From Pseudomonas sp. FP2335 (GTDB lineage Bacteria > Pseudomonadota > Gammaproteobacteria > Pseudomonadales > Pseudomonadaceae), in contig NZ_CP117437.1 in the NCBI RefSeq assembly GCF_030687535.1, forward strand, positions 4,485,501-4,549,500: a stretch of 64,000 nt of DNA, read 5' to 3'. The position numbers and the translations under genes were made by a program. This document shows positions 35,386 through 43,577 of the stretch, piece after piece. How positions within the stretch are numbered: position 1 is the stretch's first letter; each line of letters begins with the position of its first letter. Under the pieces are notes generated by a model, which worked only from the letters and a program-made list of their open reading frames with translations, did no database searches and had not been told where the DNA came from.

Positions 35386-35659
35386 GGTAATTTTGGTAAT
35401 GAGCTGTGAAAAATTGGATAAAGCCCAATAAAATCAGGTAGTTGATATATTTTTATAGAGGTAATAATAAGGTAAGTAAGTGGTTAGAAAATTACTTTCA
35501 GAGCTAGTAATGCCAGTGAGCCGCCAACCCCAGCAAAATGGGGGCTTGAACAAAATATTACCTCTCTCGTTACCTTATATTACCCTCCAAGGTAATGGCT
35601 GAAAGCCACGTTCTATAAGGGCTCCAGCCCGTTATGACCTGCCAATTACTAAAATTACC
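35386..35659. repeat. Cluster of GGTAAT/ATTACC words, iteron-like
   Basis: GGTAAT or its reverse complement occurs at 35386, 35395, 35460, 35557, 35579, 35591 and 35654. Close variants occur at 35471 (GGTAAG) and 35569 (GTTACC). This is far denser than chance in 275 bases and lies in both orientations in an AT-rich, gene-free tract beside the left att copy. Such clusters mark binding of a replication initiator, excisionase or AlpA-like regulator. Confidence 0.6.
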
Positions 35660-35968
35660 CTTTTCCCACCCCTCGCCTGGAAAAAAGCCACCCGCCCATC
35701 GTTTCAGCGATTTTTTCCACACGCTCTGGGCTGGTACTAACAACCGGGAATTGATGGCGATGCTGTGCAATGCCTATAAACGCTTGCCCCCCCCTACAGG
35801 CTGGGCCTCTCAGTCGTTTTTGCGCAGGGTTCGAAGGTGGTTGGTTGACCCCAGATATGAACGGCCCCGAAAACGAAAACACCGCCTGCTGCAGGTTTTC
35901 ACAGCCGTAGTCCCCGTAATCCGGGCACCTCGTCCGCGTGACCACTCCCCTGCCGTCCTGTGGCGCAT

Positions 35969-36087
35969 GTGCAAGGCCACTGCACTTTTTTGCAAAGCCT
36001 TGCACTCTGTGCAATTGCGAAACATCCCTCAGACCCCGCAGCGGGCTTGGGCGGGGGCATCGTTTGCACCCCACTACGCCTTTGCAC
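35969..36087. repeat. Cluster of TTGCAC/GTGCAA words
   Basis: Exact TTGCAC or GTGCAA occurs at 35969, 36000, 36009, 36064 and 36082, with close variants at 35980 and 35990. It lies in a gene-free, GC-richer tract between the GGTAAT cluster and the DUF4238 gene. Another protein-binding array is possible; it could also be a remnant of an earlier element. Confidence 0.45.
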
Positions 36088-36371
36088 AAAAAAGGGACAC
36101 AAAGCCCGTCGGCGGGAGGGGGATAAGTGCTTTTCAAGTAAGTTTTTTCTTCTTGCTGGTCTTTTTCAGCGGCAGGATGGCTGCGGTTTAGTTTTAAACG
36201 GCAGAAGCGACGCGAAGCAGGACTAAGCGGGCGCACAGAGGTAGGTCCCAAAGGATAACTGATGCATAATTTCTATTTTCAAGAGCAGCAATCACACATT
36301 TATGCAGCAATGCTTGCTCGACGACCGGCGCTTATCTAATATCGTTGTTTTATCCTGAGCGGTCCTATTCA

Positions 36372-37487
36372 ATGCCTGCCAATAAAAAACACCACTACGT
36401 GCCAAGGGTATATCTTAAAAACTTCTCATCTAACGACAAGACAATAAACCTATTTAATTTGAGCAGAGAAATCGTAATTTCTGGTGGAAAACTAAAATCC
36501 CAATGTTACCGAGATTATCTTTATGGAATTGAAGACGGACTCGAAAAAGCACTTGGACTGATTGAGGGCCTAGCGGCCAAACTGTTCCGTGAAATCCGCA
36601 AAGACCTGAAACCTCCATCCCCTGAAAGTGCTGACTATGGAGACCTCCTAACGTATGTTATATTTCAGCGCAACCGCACTCTGTACGCTGCTAGAGCAAT
36701 CAATGAAATGCTTGTAGCAATGGCACAAAAATTAATTTCATACAGACCTGAAATACCAAAAGATATATTTGAAAAAGTCTCAATAGAGGTTAATGATCCG
36801 GCAATCCATGCTTTGAAAGCTGCAAATCACTCTATACATTTCGCTCTAGATTTATCATGCAAATTACTCCTATCAAAAAAAGGCGCAGAATTCATAACCT
36901 CTGACAACCCAGTAGTTTTCTATAATCAGGCGCTGGAATCGTGCCAAATACACCAAGGTCTTGGCACCGCATCTAAAGGGTTACAAATCTTCTTCCCCGT
37001 CTCTCCAGAGATTGCGATTATTTTCTATGATAACAGCACATACAAAGTTGGCGGAAAACATGGTCTTACGATTCAGATTACCGAGCAACGCGACATGGAT
37101 CAGATAAACACTTTAATACTAGCCAACGCAGAAGAAAACATTTATTTCTTGAACAGTGACCAGATTAACTTAAAAGAAATAAGGCGAGGTAAAAAATTTC
37201 GTAAAGAGAATACTGGCGAGCTCCATACGTTCCCAGGAAAAAGGACAGAAAATGAGAGTTCTGACATCCTTGTCCATCAAGGAATTCGGCCTAAAACCGG
37301 GCTTAGCTTATCTTTCGTAAAAGAACTTGCGGGGGCAGACGAGCTCAGACTCATATGTGAGAACGGCAATATTCGTCATCCAGATCTGCTTCGCGACCCG
37401 GTCTTAGTAACTTGGGACAGGCAATGGCAAGAAAGCGTGCATGCTGGAAATCAACAAACCTTCTTTGAATACATGGCATCACAATAA
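36372..37487 (+). CDS. DUF4238-domain protein on the island
   Basis: The 371-residue product starts MPANKKHHYVPRVYLKNFSS, the KxHHYVPxxYLxxF opening typical of DUF4238, and has the family's second conserved stretch, FITSDNPVVFYNQ, near residue 176. DUF4238 proteins are of unknown function and occur often on mobile islands and near defence genes. Base composition is AT-rich, and codon use (AAA, ATA, TTA) is unlike the flanking chromosome, indicating horizontal transfer. An upstream in-frame codon at 36345 is less likely. It converges with the nuclease-like gene, 153 bp apart. Confidence 0.8.
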   Translation: MPANKKHHYVPRVYLKNFSSNDKTINLFNLSREIVISGGKLKSQCYRDYLYGIEDGLEKALGLIEGLAAKLFREIRKDLKPPSPESADYGDLLTYVIFQRNRTLYAARAINEMLVAMAQKLISYRPEIPKDIFEKVSIEVNDPAIHALKAANHSIHFALDLSCKLLLSKKGAEFITSDNPVVFYNQALESCQIHQGLGTASKGLQIFFPVSPEIAIIFYDNSTYKVGGKHGLTIQITEQRDMDQINTLILANAEENIYFLNSDQINLKEIRRGKKFRKENTGELHTFPGKRTENESSDILVHQGIRPKTGLSLSFVKELAGADELRLICENGNIRHPDLLRDPVLVTWDRQWQESVHAGNQQTFFEYMASQ

Positions 37488-37640
37488 AGATCACATCTTG
37501 AACACAACCAAAACATGCCGCATTCAAATACAAGCAAAAACAGCTACGACCCTAATAAATAATACCCTACCGAAATTAGGCCACACGCAATACAAGGACA
37601 CTTAAACCCTTGTATTGCACCTTACAAGCGACTCAATTTA

Positions 37641-38921
37641 TTACTCGATTGGTTCCTCATAACCAAACCCCCTGCAAATCTCCCATACCGCCAGAAATGG
37701 CGTCAACATTTGGTATCCGAACATGACGCTTTGCTCCCCCCTCTCAAAACCGTAGGTGATATTTTCCAAATATATCTCCCTCAAAAGCCCAGTAGTGTAA
37801 GCTTCCAAGTTATGCGTAAATACTGCGTCTACCATACTTGTTTTCAGACCATACCAATCTGGAATACCGATTTCCAAGTCAACTTCGCCATTATTATTAA
37901 GCAAGCATAGTTTAACTTGATCTCGAACAGCGCGAATCAGCCTACCTAAAAAATCGCTTTCCATCGACTCAACCCAGAAATAGTTTTTTCCTTCATCTGT
38001 AAGCTGGTCATATATTGCCTGAACCTGTGCCAAACGCCCCTGTGCTGACCGACCAACTATCCGCCCTTTATCCGTGGTTGTTCGCACCGACGAAAAAGGG
38101 TTCATAGCAGCGACGACCAACGTATTAGGATACGGAAAAAAGCTAGCCATCTCCCCCCATTTTTGGGTTGCATATACTATCGCATGAATTCCCTGACCTT
38201 CTAATTTATGAGCCACAGCATTGCTTATTTGATTTAGAGCATCAACCGTGTATTGCGGCGGCGAACCTGCACACCCAATATCCGAGTCAATCCAACCAGG
38301 CAATAGCGGAAACGAAATAGTTACACACATCATTGAATGATCGTTAAATATATTATTCTCAAACCACTGATAATAAGACGCCTCGGGATAAAAAACCTCT
38401 AAAAAGAACCTGCCTTCTTTCTCGAACGGCATCAAAGCCAAAATGTTTTTCCCATTAAGCAACAGCTCCTGCACATAAGCGTCTTTCACAGTTCGCCCTT
38501 TCATAGGAGCGACTAACAAAGAAGTAATGGCAGACTCATTGACCCCAGGAAATACTGAGCAAAAATGGTTGGCATACGCGAGCAGTTCCGTAAATGCTTG
38601 CCTTTCCGTTTGTTCTGATTTCTTTAACTCAATAATTGTAATACCCGAGGATTCAGAACACCCAAAAAGATCTATGCGAGTGGGATGAGGTCCAGACTGC
38701 TCGAGCCGCAATTCTTTCGCAGTTAAAACCAAAACTTCAAGTTGATCTAAAATTTCATTAATTTTACGCTCCGCCTTTCGTTGAAGCAAAAAATGAACAG
38801 GGGGAAAATCATCTCCTACCCACTCTTTCGGTTCTCGCCTACCCACCACCAATGAGAAAAAATCTTCCTTATGATTCTCAAACAAATAATCTCTAAACTT
38901 ATTCTCGCCGATTTCTAGCAT
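37641..38921 (-). CDS. PD-(D/E)XK nuclease-like protein on the island
   Basis: The 426-residue product has a PD-(D/E)XK-type N-terminal half. TRIDLFGC gives Asp84 on a beta strand, TIIELKKSEQTERQAF gives Glu98-x-Lys100, and Gln108 with TELLAYANHF follows, the arrangement seen in NucS-like and restriction-type nucleases. The C-terminal half (from about residue 180) shows no motif I recognise and may recognise a partner or DNA. The gene is AT-rich and island-borne. It could be an orphan restriction or anti-phage nuclease, or a homologue of the Shedu-like nucleases, but no methylase or partner gene is next to it. Confidence 0.72.
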   Translation of the reverse strand: MLEIGENKFRDYLFENHKEDFFSLVVGRREPKEWVGDDFPPVHFLLQRKAERKINEILDQLEVLVLTAKELRLEQSGPHPTRIDLFGCSESSGITIIELKKSEQTERQAFTELLAYANHFCSVFPGVNESAITSLLVAPMKGRTVKDAYVQELLLNGKNILALMPFEKEGRFFLEVFYPEASYYQWFENNIFNDHSMMCVTISFPLLPGWIDSDIGCAGSPPQYTVDALNQISNAVAHKLEGQGIHAIVYATQKWGEMASFFPYPNTLVVAAMNPFSSVRTTTDKGRIVGRSAQGRLAQVQAIYDQLTDEGKNYFWVESMESDFLGRLIRAVRDQVKLCLLNNNGEVDLEIGIPDWYGLKTSMVDAVFTHNLEAYTTGLLREIYLENITYGFERGEQSVMFGYQMLTPFLAVWEICRGFGYEEPIE

Positions 38922-39104
38922 CTTCCGCTCTCCCTATATACTTTTTACGACATTGACCCCATATCTTCTAAATATAGTTCTCTATAGATTATTAGCACAT
39001 CCCGCAAACCCACCAAAACCAGCGCCTCAATTATAGATTAGCAACCAGAAGGATCATGCTAGCCGACCACACATCCTAGTGATAGCAACATTACCAGTGT
39101 TGTA
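38922..39104. other. AT-rich intergenic region, junction between two parts of the island
   Basis: This 183-bp stretch shows no open frame and marks the change from AT-rich defence-like genes to GC-rich phage-like sequence. Only tracts of A/T and a weak dyad are visible, with no clear repeats. Confidence 0.4.
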
Positions 39105-40076
39105 TCAGAGCGTAATGCTCTCCAGCTTCGTGTGCAGCAGAATAGAAGTAGCCGCGTTACTTAAAAAGTCCTTTGTATTTCCCGGTATAGGTGTTGGCCC
39201 GTGAGTATGGTCAGCAATTTGGCTATTCATTTGCTGCACCAGGTCAAGCAAATCACACAGCACCCGCAGCACGTTCACGCCCTCTGATCCCAACCAAGTC
39301 TTTGAAGAGACCAGCCGTTGGCTGACCACCGCCACACTCTCACGGATCCCCTGAATCCGTTCCTCCATATCACCACCCACCGTGGCGTTATGCTTCTGCC
39401 CCACCACCAGGTTCAAATCCCTCCCAGTCGCCTGGTGCAGATCATCTACCGCCGCCAGGCTCGCAGATCCACCTGACAACAGCTTGAGCGCGCCCAACGC
39501 CTCGACCTTCTTAATCCCACCCACCGACTCGGTTGAATGGTCGTCCACCGTCCTGGTATGGCTCTGGAAGCTCTCGGTGTTCTCCATCGCCTCCACTTCC
39601 CGCTGGACCGCCTTGTCCTGGATCTTGCCGTCCGTTTGGCGTAGCCAGTTGCCGTCCGCGTCGACGCGCTGCTGGCAGGCTTCGCTGTGCTGCCACACCT
39701 GGTCGCCTTTCGGCACGCTTGGCAGGGTCAGGCCGTGGGGTAGTACCGTCTGGATATAGGGCTTGTGCGGCAACCCGTACGCAAAGCACACCACAACCGT
39801 GGTGCCCTCCTCCGGGAAAGCATAGAAGCCCATTTCATCCCCACCGACCGGCACCGGTAACGGCACACCCGACAGCACCGGCAGGCTCGCGTCCACCTCC
39901 CCATCCGGTCCAAGCACCTGCAGGTCCACGCCAAAGCGCGGCCGGAAGTCGTCACAGACGCCGGCGCCGGCAGGGGCATCAGGCACGGCGATCACCTTGG
40001 CGAACCGTGGCAGGTGATAGCCACCGGTCAGTTCGGGAAACTGGCGTTCTACCGCTCGTTTTATTGCGTCTTCCAT
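39105..40076 (-). CDS. Phage baseplate assembly/spike protein V-like
   Basis: The 323-residue product resembles contractile-tail baseplate proteins of the gpV/gp45 kind. An OB-fold-like N-terminal part has GVPLPVPVGGDEMGFYAFPEEGTTVVVCF near residues 70-98, and a repetitive C-terminal part contains HTHGPTPIPG, typical of a spike. The start at 40076 (MEDAIKRAVERQFPE) overlaps the stop of a preceding small frame. No complete tail genes surround it, so it is a remnant of a Mu- or pyocin-like tail, possibly still intact as a reading frame. Confidence 0.75.
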   Translation of the reverse strand: MEDAIKRAVERQFPELTGGYHLPRFAKVIAVPDAPAGAGVCDDFRPRFGVDLQVLGPDGEVDASLPVLSGVPLPVPVGGDEMGFYAFPEEGTTVVVCFAYGLPHKPYIQTVLPHGLTLPSVPKGDQVWQHSEACQQRVDADGNWLRQTDGKIQDKAVQREVEAMENTESFQSHTRTVDDHSTESVGGIKKVEALGALKLLSGGSASLAAVDDLHQATGRDLNLVVGQKHNATVGGDMEERIQGIRESVAVVSQRLVSSKTWLGSEGVNVLRVLCDLLDLVQQMNSQIADHTHGPTPIPGNTKDFLSNAATSILLHTKLESITL

Positions 40077-40136
40077 TTCAATGCCATCTGAGTGCCGGCC
40101 AGCGTCACCGAAGTGACCCGCTCGCCTTGATAGCAC

Positions 40137-40391
40137 TCATGGCGCGACCGCAGTCAGGGTGTCAACGGCAGTACGCAGTTCACGCAGAGGGTAGCGATGG
40201 CCGCCTTTCAAACCTGAACACTTGTCTTTATGCGCGGCAAAGGGCTTGCCGCTGGCGACGCCATCAAAAGTCTGGATGCCGCCGCAGTGCCGGCACAGCA
40301 ACCATTCCTTACCCAGCTACCAGTCACGTGCCCAGTGTTCAAGCTTACCAGCCACCTCATAGTTCGTGCCTTTCAGGTCCACTGTGCTCAC
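40137..40391 (-). pseudogene. Broken small phage-tail gene with an in-frame TAG
   Basis: From a GTG at 40391 the frame reads VSTVDLKGTNYEVAGKLEHW and then meets TAG at 40317-40319. It then continues with a zinc-type Cys pattern (LCRHCGG...HKDKCSG) to a TGA at 40137. A second frame beyond the end (YQGERVTSVTLAGTQMAL) runs on to overlap the start of the baseplate gene, so a frameshift near 40140 is likely as well. It is therefore decayed rather than recoded, unless TAG readthrough occurs. Confidence 0.6.
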
Positions 40392-40702
40392 TCTGCTACT
40401 CCTAACGGGCCACCATGGTGCGCCGCTTCGGCTAGGAACGCAGCGGCTTCGGCGTGTTGCAAGGCCTCCCCATGGACCAGTTGGTAAAACCACACACTCA
40501 AGCGCGTAACGCTGCGCGCCTGCTGTTAGCCGACCGTCTGCAAGTAGTCGAACAATACGCTTTCCAGGGCGTTGACCTACTGCACCAGGGCTTCGGGCTT
40601 CATGGCCTGGGCGACGCAAGCGGCCAACTCGGCTACCTCGGGCGCGTAGCTACGCAGGAGCCCCAAGCGCTGCTCATAGGACGGCGTGACGGTTAGCGGC
40701 AT
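40388..40702 (-). pseudogene. Broken phage gene with in-frame TAG and TAA
   Basis: The frame starts at ATG 40702 (MPLTVTPSYEQRLGLLRSYA). It is stopped by TAG at 40577-40579 and TAA at 40526-40528, yet stays coherent to the TGA at 40388 (GVAE), four bases into the next gene. The residues read as a helical phage protein of unknown role. The preserved frame with two stops points to recent loss of function. Confidence 0.6.
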
Positions 40703-40809
40703 GGAAGCGATTTCTTTTCAAATGAGGGGGTGACTGTGCGTAAAACCACTGTAGGGGGGGTTCTGGTCTACCAGACCAGGGAGTATCGGTAAGCAAAGGG
40801 TATAAAAAA

Positions 40810-40840
40810 GGCCCCCACGCTTACGCAAAGTGTGGGGGCC
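40810..40840 (-). terminator. Rho-independent terminator after the repeat protein
   Basis: GGCCCCCAC pairs with GTGGGGGCC, and the minus-strand reading is followed by TTTTTT. It ends the transcript of 40879-41304. Confidence 0.85.
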
Positions 40841-40878
40841 GATCTTACATAAGCGGCGTTATTGGAAGTGCTAGGCGA

Positions 40879-41304
40879 TCACTCGCGGCTAGCCTTTCCC
40901 AGTGCTGCAACGGCAGCCAAGTGTAAAGCCGAGCCATTCGTAGCTTGTTTCGCCAGGCCAACCAAATAATCAAGCGCCGCCGGCCCGCCGGCCTGACCAA
41001 GAGCAGACAGGGCCGCCAGATGCACAGCCGAACCGTTGGTTGCCTGCTTGGCCAGACCGACCAAGTATTCAGTGCCGATATTATTTCCAGTGCTCATTGC
41101 TGCTCTCCTTGAATAAGGCCCCATTGTAATCACAGCAGCCAACTCGCGGGGAAACTCCAGCGTCGGACTGGCATAAGTTATCGGCTGGGCCACCGGCCCG
41201 CTGACCACCGGTAACAGCGGCGGAATCGGGGGCCGGTGCTGCCGCCCGGTCGGCGCCGGGCACGGCGCGGGTTGGGCAGTGTGATCAATCAAAGGAAACG
41301 CCAT
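40879..41304 (-). CDS. Small two-repeat protein on the island
   Basis: The frame encodes 141 residues from ATG 41304 (MAFPLIDHTAQPAPCPAPT), preceded by GGAGGGG. An in-frame internal ATG at 41097 has its own strong ribosome site (AAGGAG eight bases upstream) and would give 72 residues. The C-terminal half is two copies of YLVGLAKQATNGSAxHLAAL-like sequence about 33 residues apart, helical and HEAT-like. Between the copies, 10 of the 14 codons of YLVGLAKQATNGSA differ at the third base with no amino-acid change. The first part is proline-rich. Function unknown; a nested pair of products is possible. Confidence 0.68.
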   Translation of the reverse strand: MAFPLIDHTAQPAPCPAPTGRQHRPPIPPLLPVVSGPVAQPITYASPTLEFPRELAAVITMGPYSRRAAMSTGNNIGTEYLVGLAKQATNGSAVHLAALSALGQAGGPAALDYLVGLAKQATNGSALHLAAVAALGKASRE

Positions 41305-41451
41305 GGTGCTGCCCCTCCGGGGGCTGGTAGTGGTGAGCCACCAGTCTACGGCGGGGTTTAGCGGGGTTTTGGCGGGGGTTTCCCATTTGAACAAGAGAGG
41401 GTCAGCCCCCTTAAAAAACACCCATCTGCCCCAGATCTGTCCCATATGGCA

Positions 41452-41546
41452 ATTTTTCAGACGCCAAAAACCACAAACCCCCGGTTTCCTCTAGGAAAAC
41501 CGGGGGTTTGTGTTTACTTAATGTGGCGGTGAAGGAGAGATTCGAA
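41452..41546. repeat. Right copy of island attachment-type direct repeat, overlapping tRNA-Ser
   Basis: Near-identical to 35123-35217. Its right end forms the 3' part of the intact tRNA-Ser gene (41524-41613). It restores the tRNA after integration, the usual outcome for tRNA-targeting islands. Confidence 0.92.
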
Positions 41547-41613
41547 CTCTCGATACAATTTCTTGTATACACACTTTCCAGGCGTGCTCCTTAAGCCACT
41601 CGGACACTTCACC
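41524..41613 (-). tRNA. tRNA-Ser (anticodon GGA)
   Basis: The minus-strand sequence begins GGTGAAGTGTCCGAGTGGCT and ends in the T arm (GTTCGAATC) and CCTTCACC pairing with the start, then G and an encoded CCA. The anticodon loop CTGGAAAG gives GGA, which reads UCC/UCU. The extra arm and total of 90 bases are as expected for tRNA-Ser. Its 3' end is the integration site of the island. The promoter is at 41652-41680, and a terminator hairpin lies about 15 bases past the CCA. Confidence 0.95.
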
Positions 41614-41949
41614 GTATCTCGTCAAACCAGTTCAGTCTGTCGAGGCGCGCTAATGTAGTCGAAAGCCTTTCCGATGGCAAAGGTTTTTTTCAGAATTTTC
41701 ATGCGCTTAGCGGGATATGCCATTGCATGCCCGGCAAGGGGTGGTGTTTCTGCCATTCTCAGGCACCGTCGGCGGGTGTCTGGGGCGGCTGTCGTGCCCT
41801 GCCCTAGGCCGTCCGCCGCTGGGTGAGCGGGAAAAGTCTGACTGGGTAGTCAGTCATGGCGCTTTACCGGGGCGGGTGGGGTGGGTAACGTTTGGGGATG
41901 CGTTTCTATAAACAGCCTATCTATAACAAGTCATACAAGGAACCGCGTC
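41614..41949. other. Intergenic region between tRNA-Ser and the crotonase gene
   Basis: Apart from the tRNA promoter, only a weak plus-strand hairpin with a T run (CCTTT/AAAGG then TTTTTTT, 41666-41690) is visible. No gene was found. Confidence 0.5.
41652..41680 (-). promoter_or_regulatory. Sigma-70 promoter of tRNA-Ser
   Basis: On the minus strand TTGCCA (41675-41680) is followed 17 bases later by TACATT (41652-41657), about 40 bases before the tRNA start. Confidence 0.65.
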
Positions 41950-42642
41950 ATGAGTGAGTTGATTACTTACCACCTCGAAGACGGTATCGCGACCCTGACG
42001 TTGAGCAACGGCAAGGTGAATGCCATTTCTCCGGATGTGGTCAGTGCGTTTAATGCGGCACTGGATCAGGCCGAGAAGGATCGGGCGGTGGTGATCATCA
42101 CCGGGACGCCGGGGATTTTGTCCGGTGGTTATGATTTGAAGGTGATGACGGCCGGCCCTAAAGAAGCCATCGGTCTGGTGACGTCGGGCTCGACGTTGGC
42201 GCGCCGTCTGTTGTCGCATCCGTTCCCGGTGATCGTGGCGTGCCCTGGGCATGCGGTGGCCAAGGGCGCGTTCCTGCTGTTGTCGGCGGATTATCGGATT
42301 GGGGTCGAGGGCCCGTTCAGCATTGGCCTCAATGAAGTGGCGATCGGCATGACCATGCACCACGCCGGGATCGAGCTGGCGCGGGATCGCCTGCGCAAGT
42401 CGGCGTTTCATCGCTCGGTGATCAATGCCGAGATGTTTGACCCGCAGGGCGCGTTGCAGGCGGGCTTCCTGGACAAGGTGGTGGCGCCTGAAGAACTGCA
42501 CGCTGCCGCCCTGGAAGCGGCACGGCAGTTGAAGAAGATCAACATGAACGCCCACAAGCACACCAAGTTGAAGGTGCGTAAGGCGCTGCTGGACGCCCTG
42601 GATGACGCCATCATCCAAGATCAGGGCCATATCCTGAGTTAA
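41950..42642 (+). CDS. Crotonase/enoyl-CoA hydratase-isomerase family protein
   Basis: The 230-residue product has the crotonase core: GTPGILSGGYDLKVMT near residues 56-71 forms the first part of the oxyanion hole, and CPGHAVAKGAFLLLSADYRIG near residues 98-118 is the second. In this group the catalytic glutamates of true hydratases are not obvious. It may be a hydratase, isomerase or hydrolase acting on an acyl-CoA; the substrate is not readable. The start at 41950 gives a typical short crotonase, and a terminator follows 21 bases past its stop. Confidence 0.85.
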   Translation: MSELITYHLEDGIATLTLSNGKVNAISPDVVSAFNAALDQAEKDRAVVIITGTPGILSGGYDLKVMTAGPKEAIGLVTSGSTLARRLLSHPFPVIVACPGHAVAKGAFLLLSADYRIGVEGPFSIGLNEVAIGMTMHHAGIELARDRLRKSAFHRSVINAEMFDPQGALQAGFLDKVVAPEELHAAALEAARQLKKINMNAHKHTKLKVRKALLDALDDAIIQDQGHILS

Positions 42643-42663
42643 GCCTTACATCCGCCACACCAG

Positions 42664-42690
42664 AGCCCGACCTTGAGTCGGGCTTTTTCT
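42664..42690 (+). terminator. Rho-independent terminator of the crotonase gene
   Basis: AGCCCGAC pairs with GTCGGGCT across CTTGA, followed by TTTTTCT. Confidence 0.85.
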
Positions 42691-42848
42691 TACACACAAA
42701 CTCGAAACTTCCCTAGCCGCTCTAGCCGGCCACTGCTGGCACATGTTGAAACATGTACTTAAACATCGCCTATCTCCTACCTCTACAGGGGTAATTGCCG
42801 AATACAGTGCACATCCGTACACTGCGCCACCTTTTGTCCCGATAGGCC

Positions 42849-43577
42849 GTGTCGATGCTTTTTCTGCTGCGTATGTTGTTGATGGGCCTGCATTTTATGC
42901 TCGCCGGTGTGCTGGGCGTGCTCGTCGGGATCTGCCGACCGTTCAACCCGGACAACAGTCGCCTGTGCGCACGTTTATACGCACTGCCGGCCATGTGGAT
43001 TCTGGGGCTGAACCTCAAGGCCGACGTGGACTCGTTGCGAAACAAGCCCAGCGGCTGTGTGATCATCGCCAACCATCAGTCCAACTATGACCTGTTTGTG
43101 TTTGGCAACGTGGTGCCCCATCGCACTGTGTGTATCGCCAAGAAAAGCCTGAAATGGGTGCCGTTGTTCGGCCAGTTGTTCTGGCTGGCGGGCAATGTGC
43201 TGATCGACCGGGGCAATGCGCACAAGGCGCGCCGGGCGATGCTCACCACCACCGATACGTTGCAACACAAGGACACGTCGATCTGGGTGTTCCCGGAAGG
43301 CACGCGCAACCTGGGCAAGGGTTTGCTGCCGTTCAAGAAGGGCGCGTTCCATATGGCGATTGCCGCCGGTGTGCCGATCGTGCAGGTGTGCGTGAACAAT
43401 TACGTCACGCAGATGCGCCTGAATCGCTGGAACAGTGGTGATGTGCTCATACGCTCGTTGCCGCCGATTCCTACGGTTGGCATGACGGTGGATGACGTGC
43501 CGAGGTTGATGCAGGCGTGTCAGGTGCAGATGGAGGCTTGTATTGCGCAGATGGATCTTGAGTGGGTGCGGGGGTGA
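42849..43577 (+). CDS. plsC: 1-acyl-sn-glycerol-3-phosphate acyltransferase (PlsC family)
   Basis: The 242-residue product has the HxxxxD acyltransferase motif in NHQSNYD (near residue 76), FPEGTRNLG near residue 145, and PIVQVCVNN for the third block. An N-terminal hydrophobic anchor is present (LFLLRMLLMGLHFMLAGVLGV). It acylates lysophosphatidate to phosphatidate at the inner membrane. GTG at 42849 and ATG at 42855 are both possible starts. It follows a terminator and precedes a CorA-family gene; the two may be independent. Confidence 0.85.
   Translation: MSMLFLLRMLLMGLHFMLAGVLGVLVGICRPFNPDNSRLCARLYALPAMWILGLNLKADVDSLRNKPSGCVIIANHQSNYDLFVFGNVVPHRTVCIAKKSLKWVPLFGQLFWLAGNVLIDRGNAHKARRAMLTTTDTLQHKDTSIWVFPEGTRNLGKGLLPFKKGAFHMAIAAGVPIVQVCVNNYVTQMRLNRWNSGDVLIRSLPPIPTVGMTVDDVPRLMQACQVQMEACIAQMDLEWVRG

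Larger units (their letters stand above)
35218..41451. mobile_element. Small tRNA-Ser-linked genomic island without an integrase gene
   Basis: About 6.2 kb lie between the two tRNA 3'-end repeats. It contains an iteron-like zone (35386-35659), a second motif-dense zone (35969-36087), an AT-rich pair of genes (36372-37487 and 37641-38921), a decayed phage-tail fragment (39105-40702) and a small repeat protein (40879-41304). The AT content of the first half and the GC-rich phage-like second half suggest at least two acquisitions. No tyrosine or serine recombinase is visible, so excision would need help from elsewhere or the element is stranded. Confidence 0.85.

Noticed and set aside
35634..36191. 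Possible 185-codon gene in the island's left end, plus a 198-codon frame on the other strand
   Set aside because: No domain, no ribosome site, basic and proline-rich composition, and the region holds motif arrays; treated as non-coding.
35123..41613. CRISPR array in the island
   Set aside because: The repeated words GGTAAT and TTGCAC are too short, irregularly spaced and in both orientations; no regular repeat-spacer structure exists anywhere in the window.
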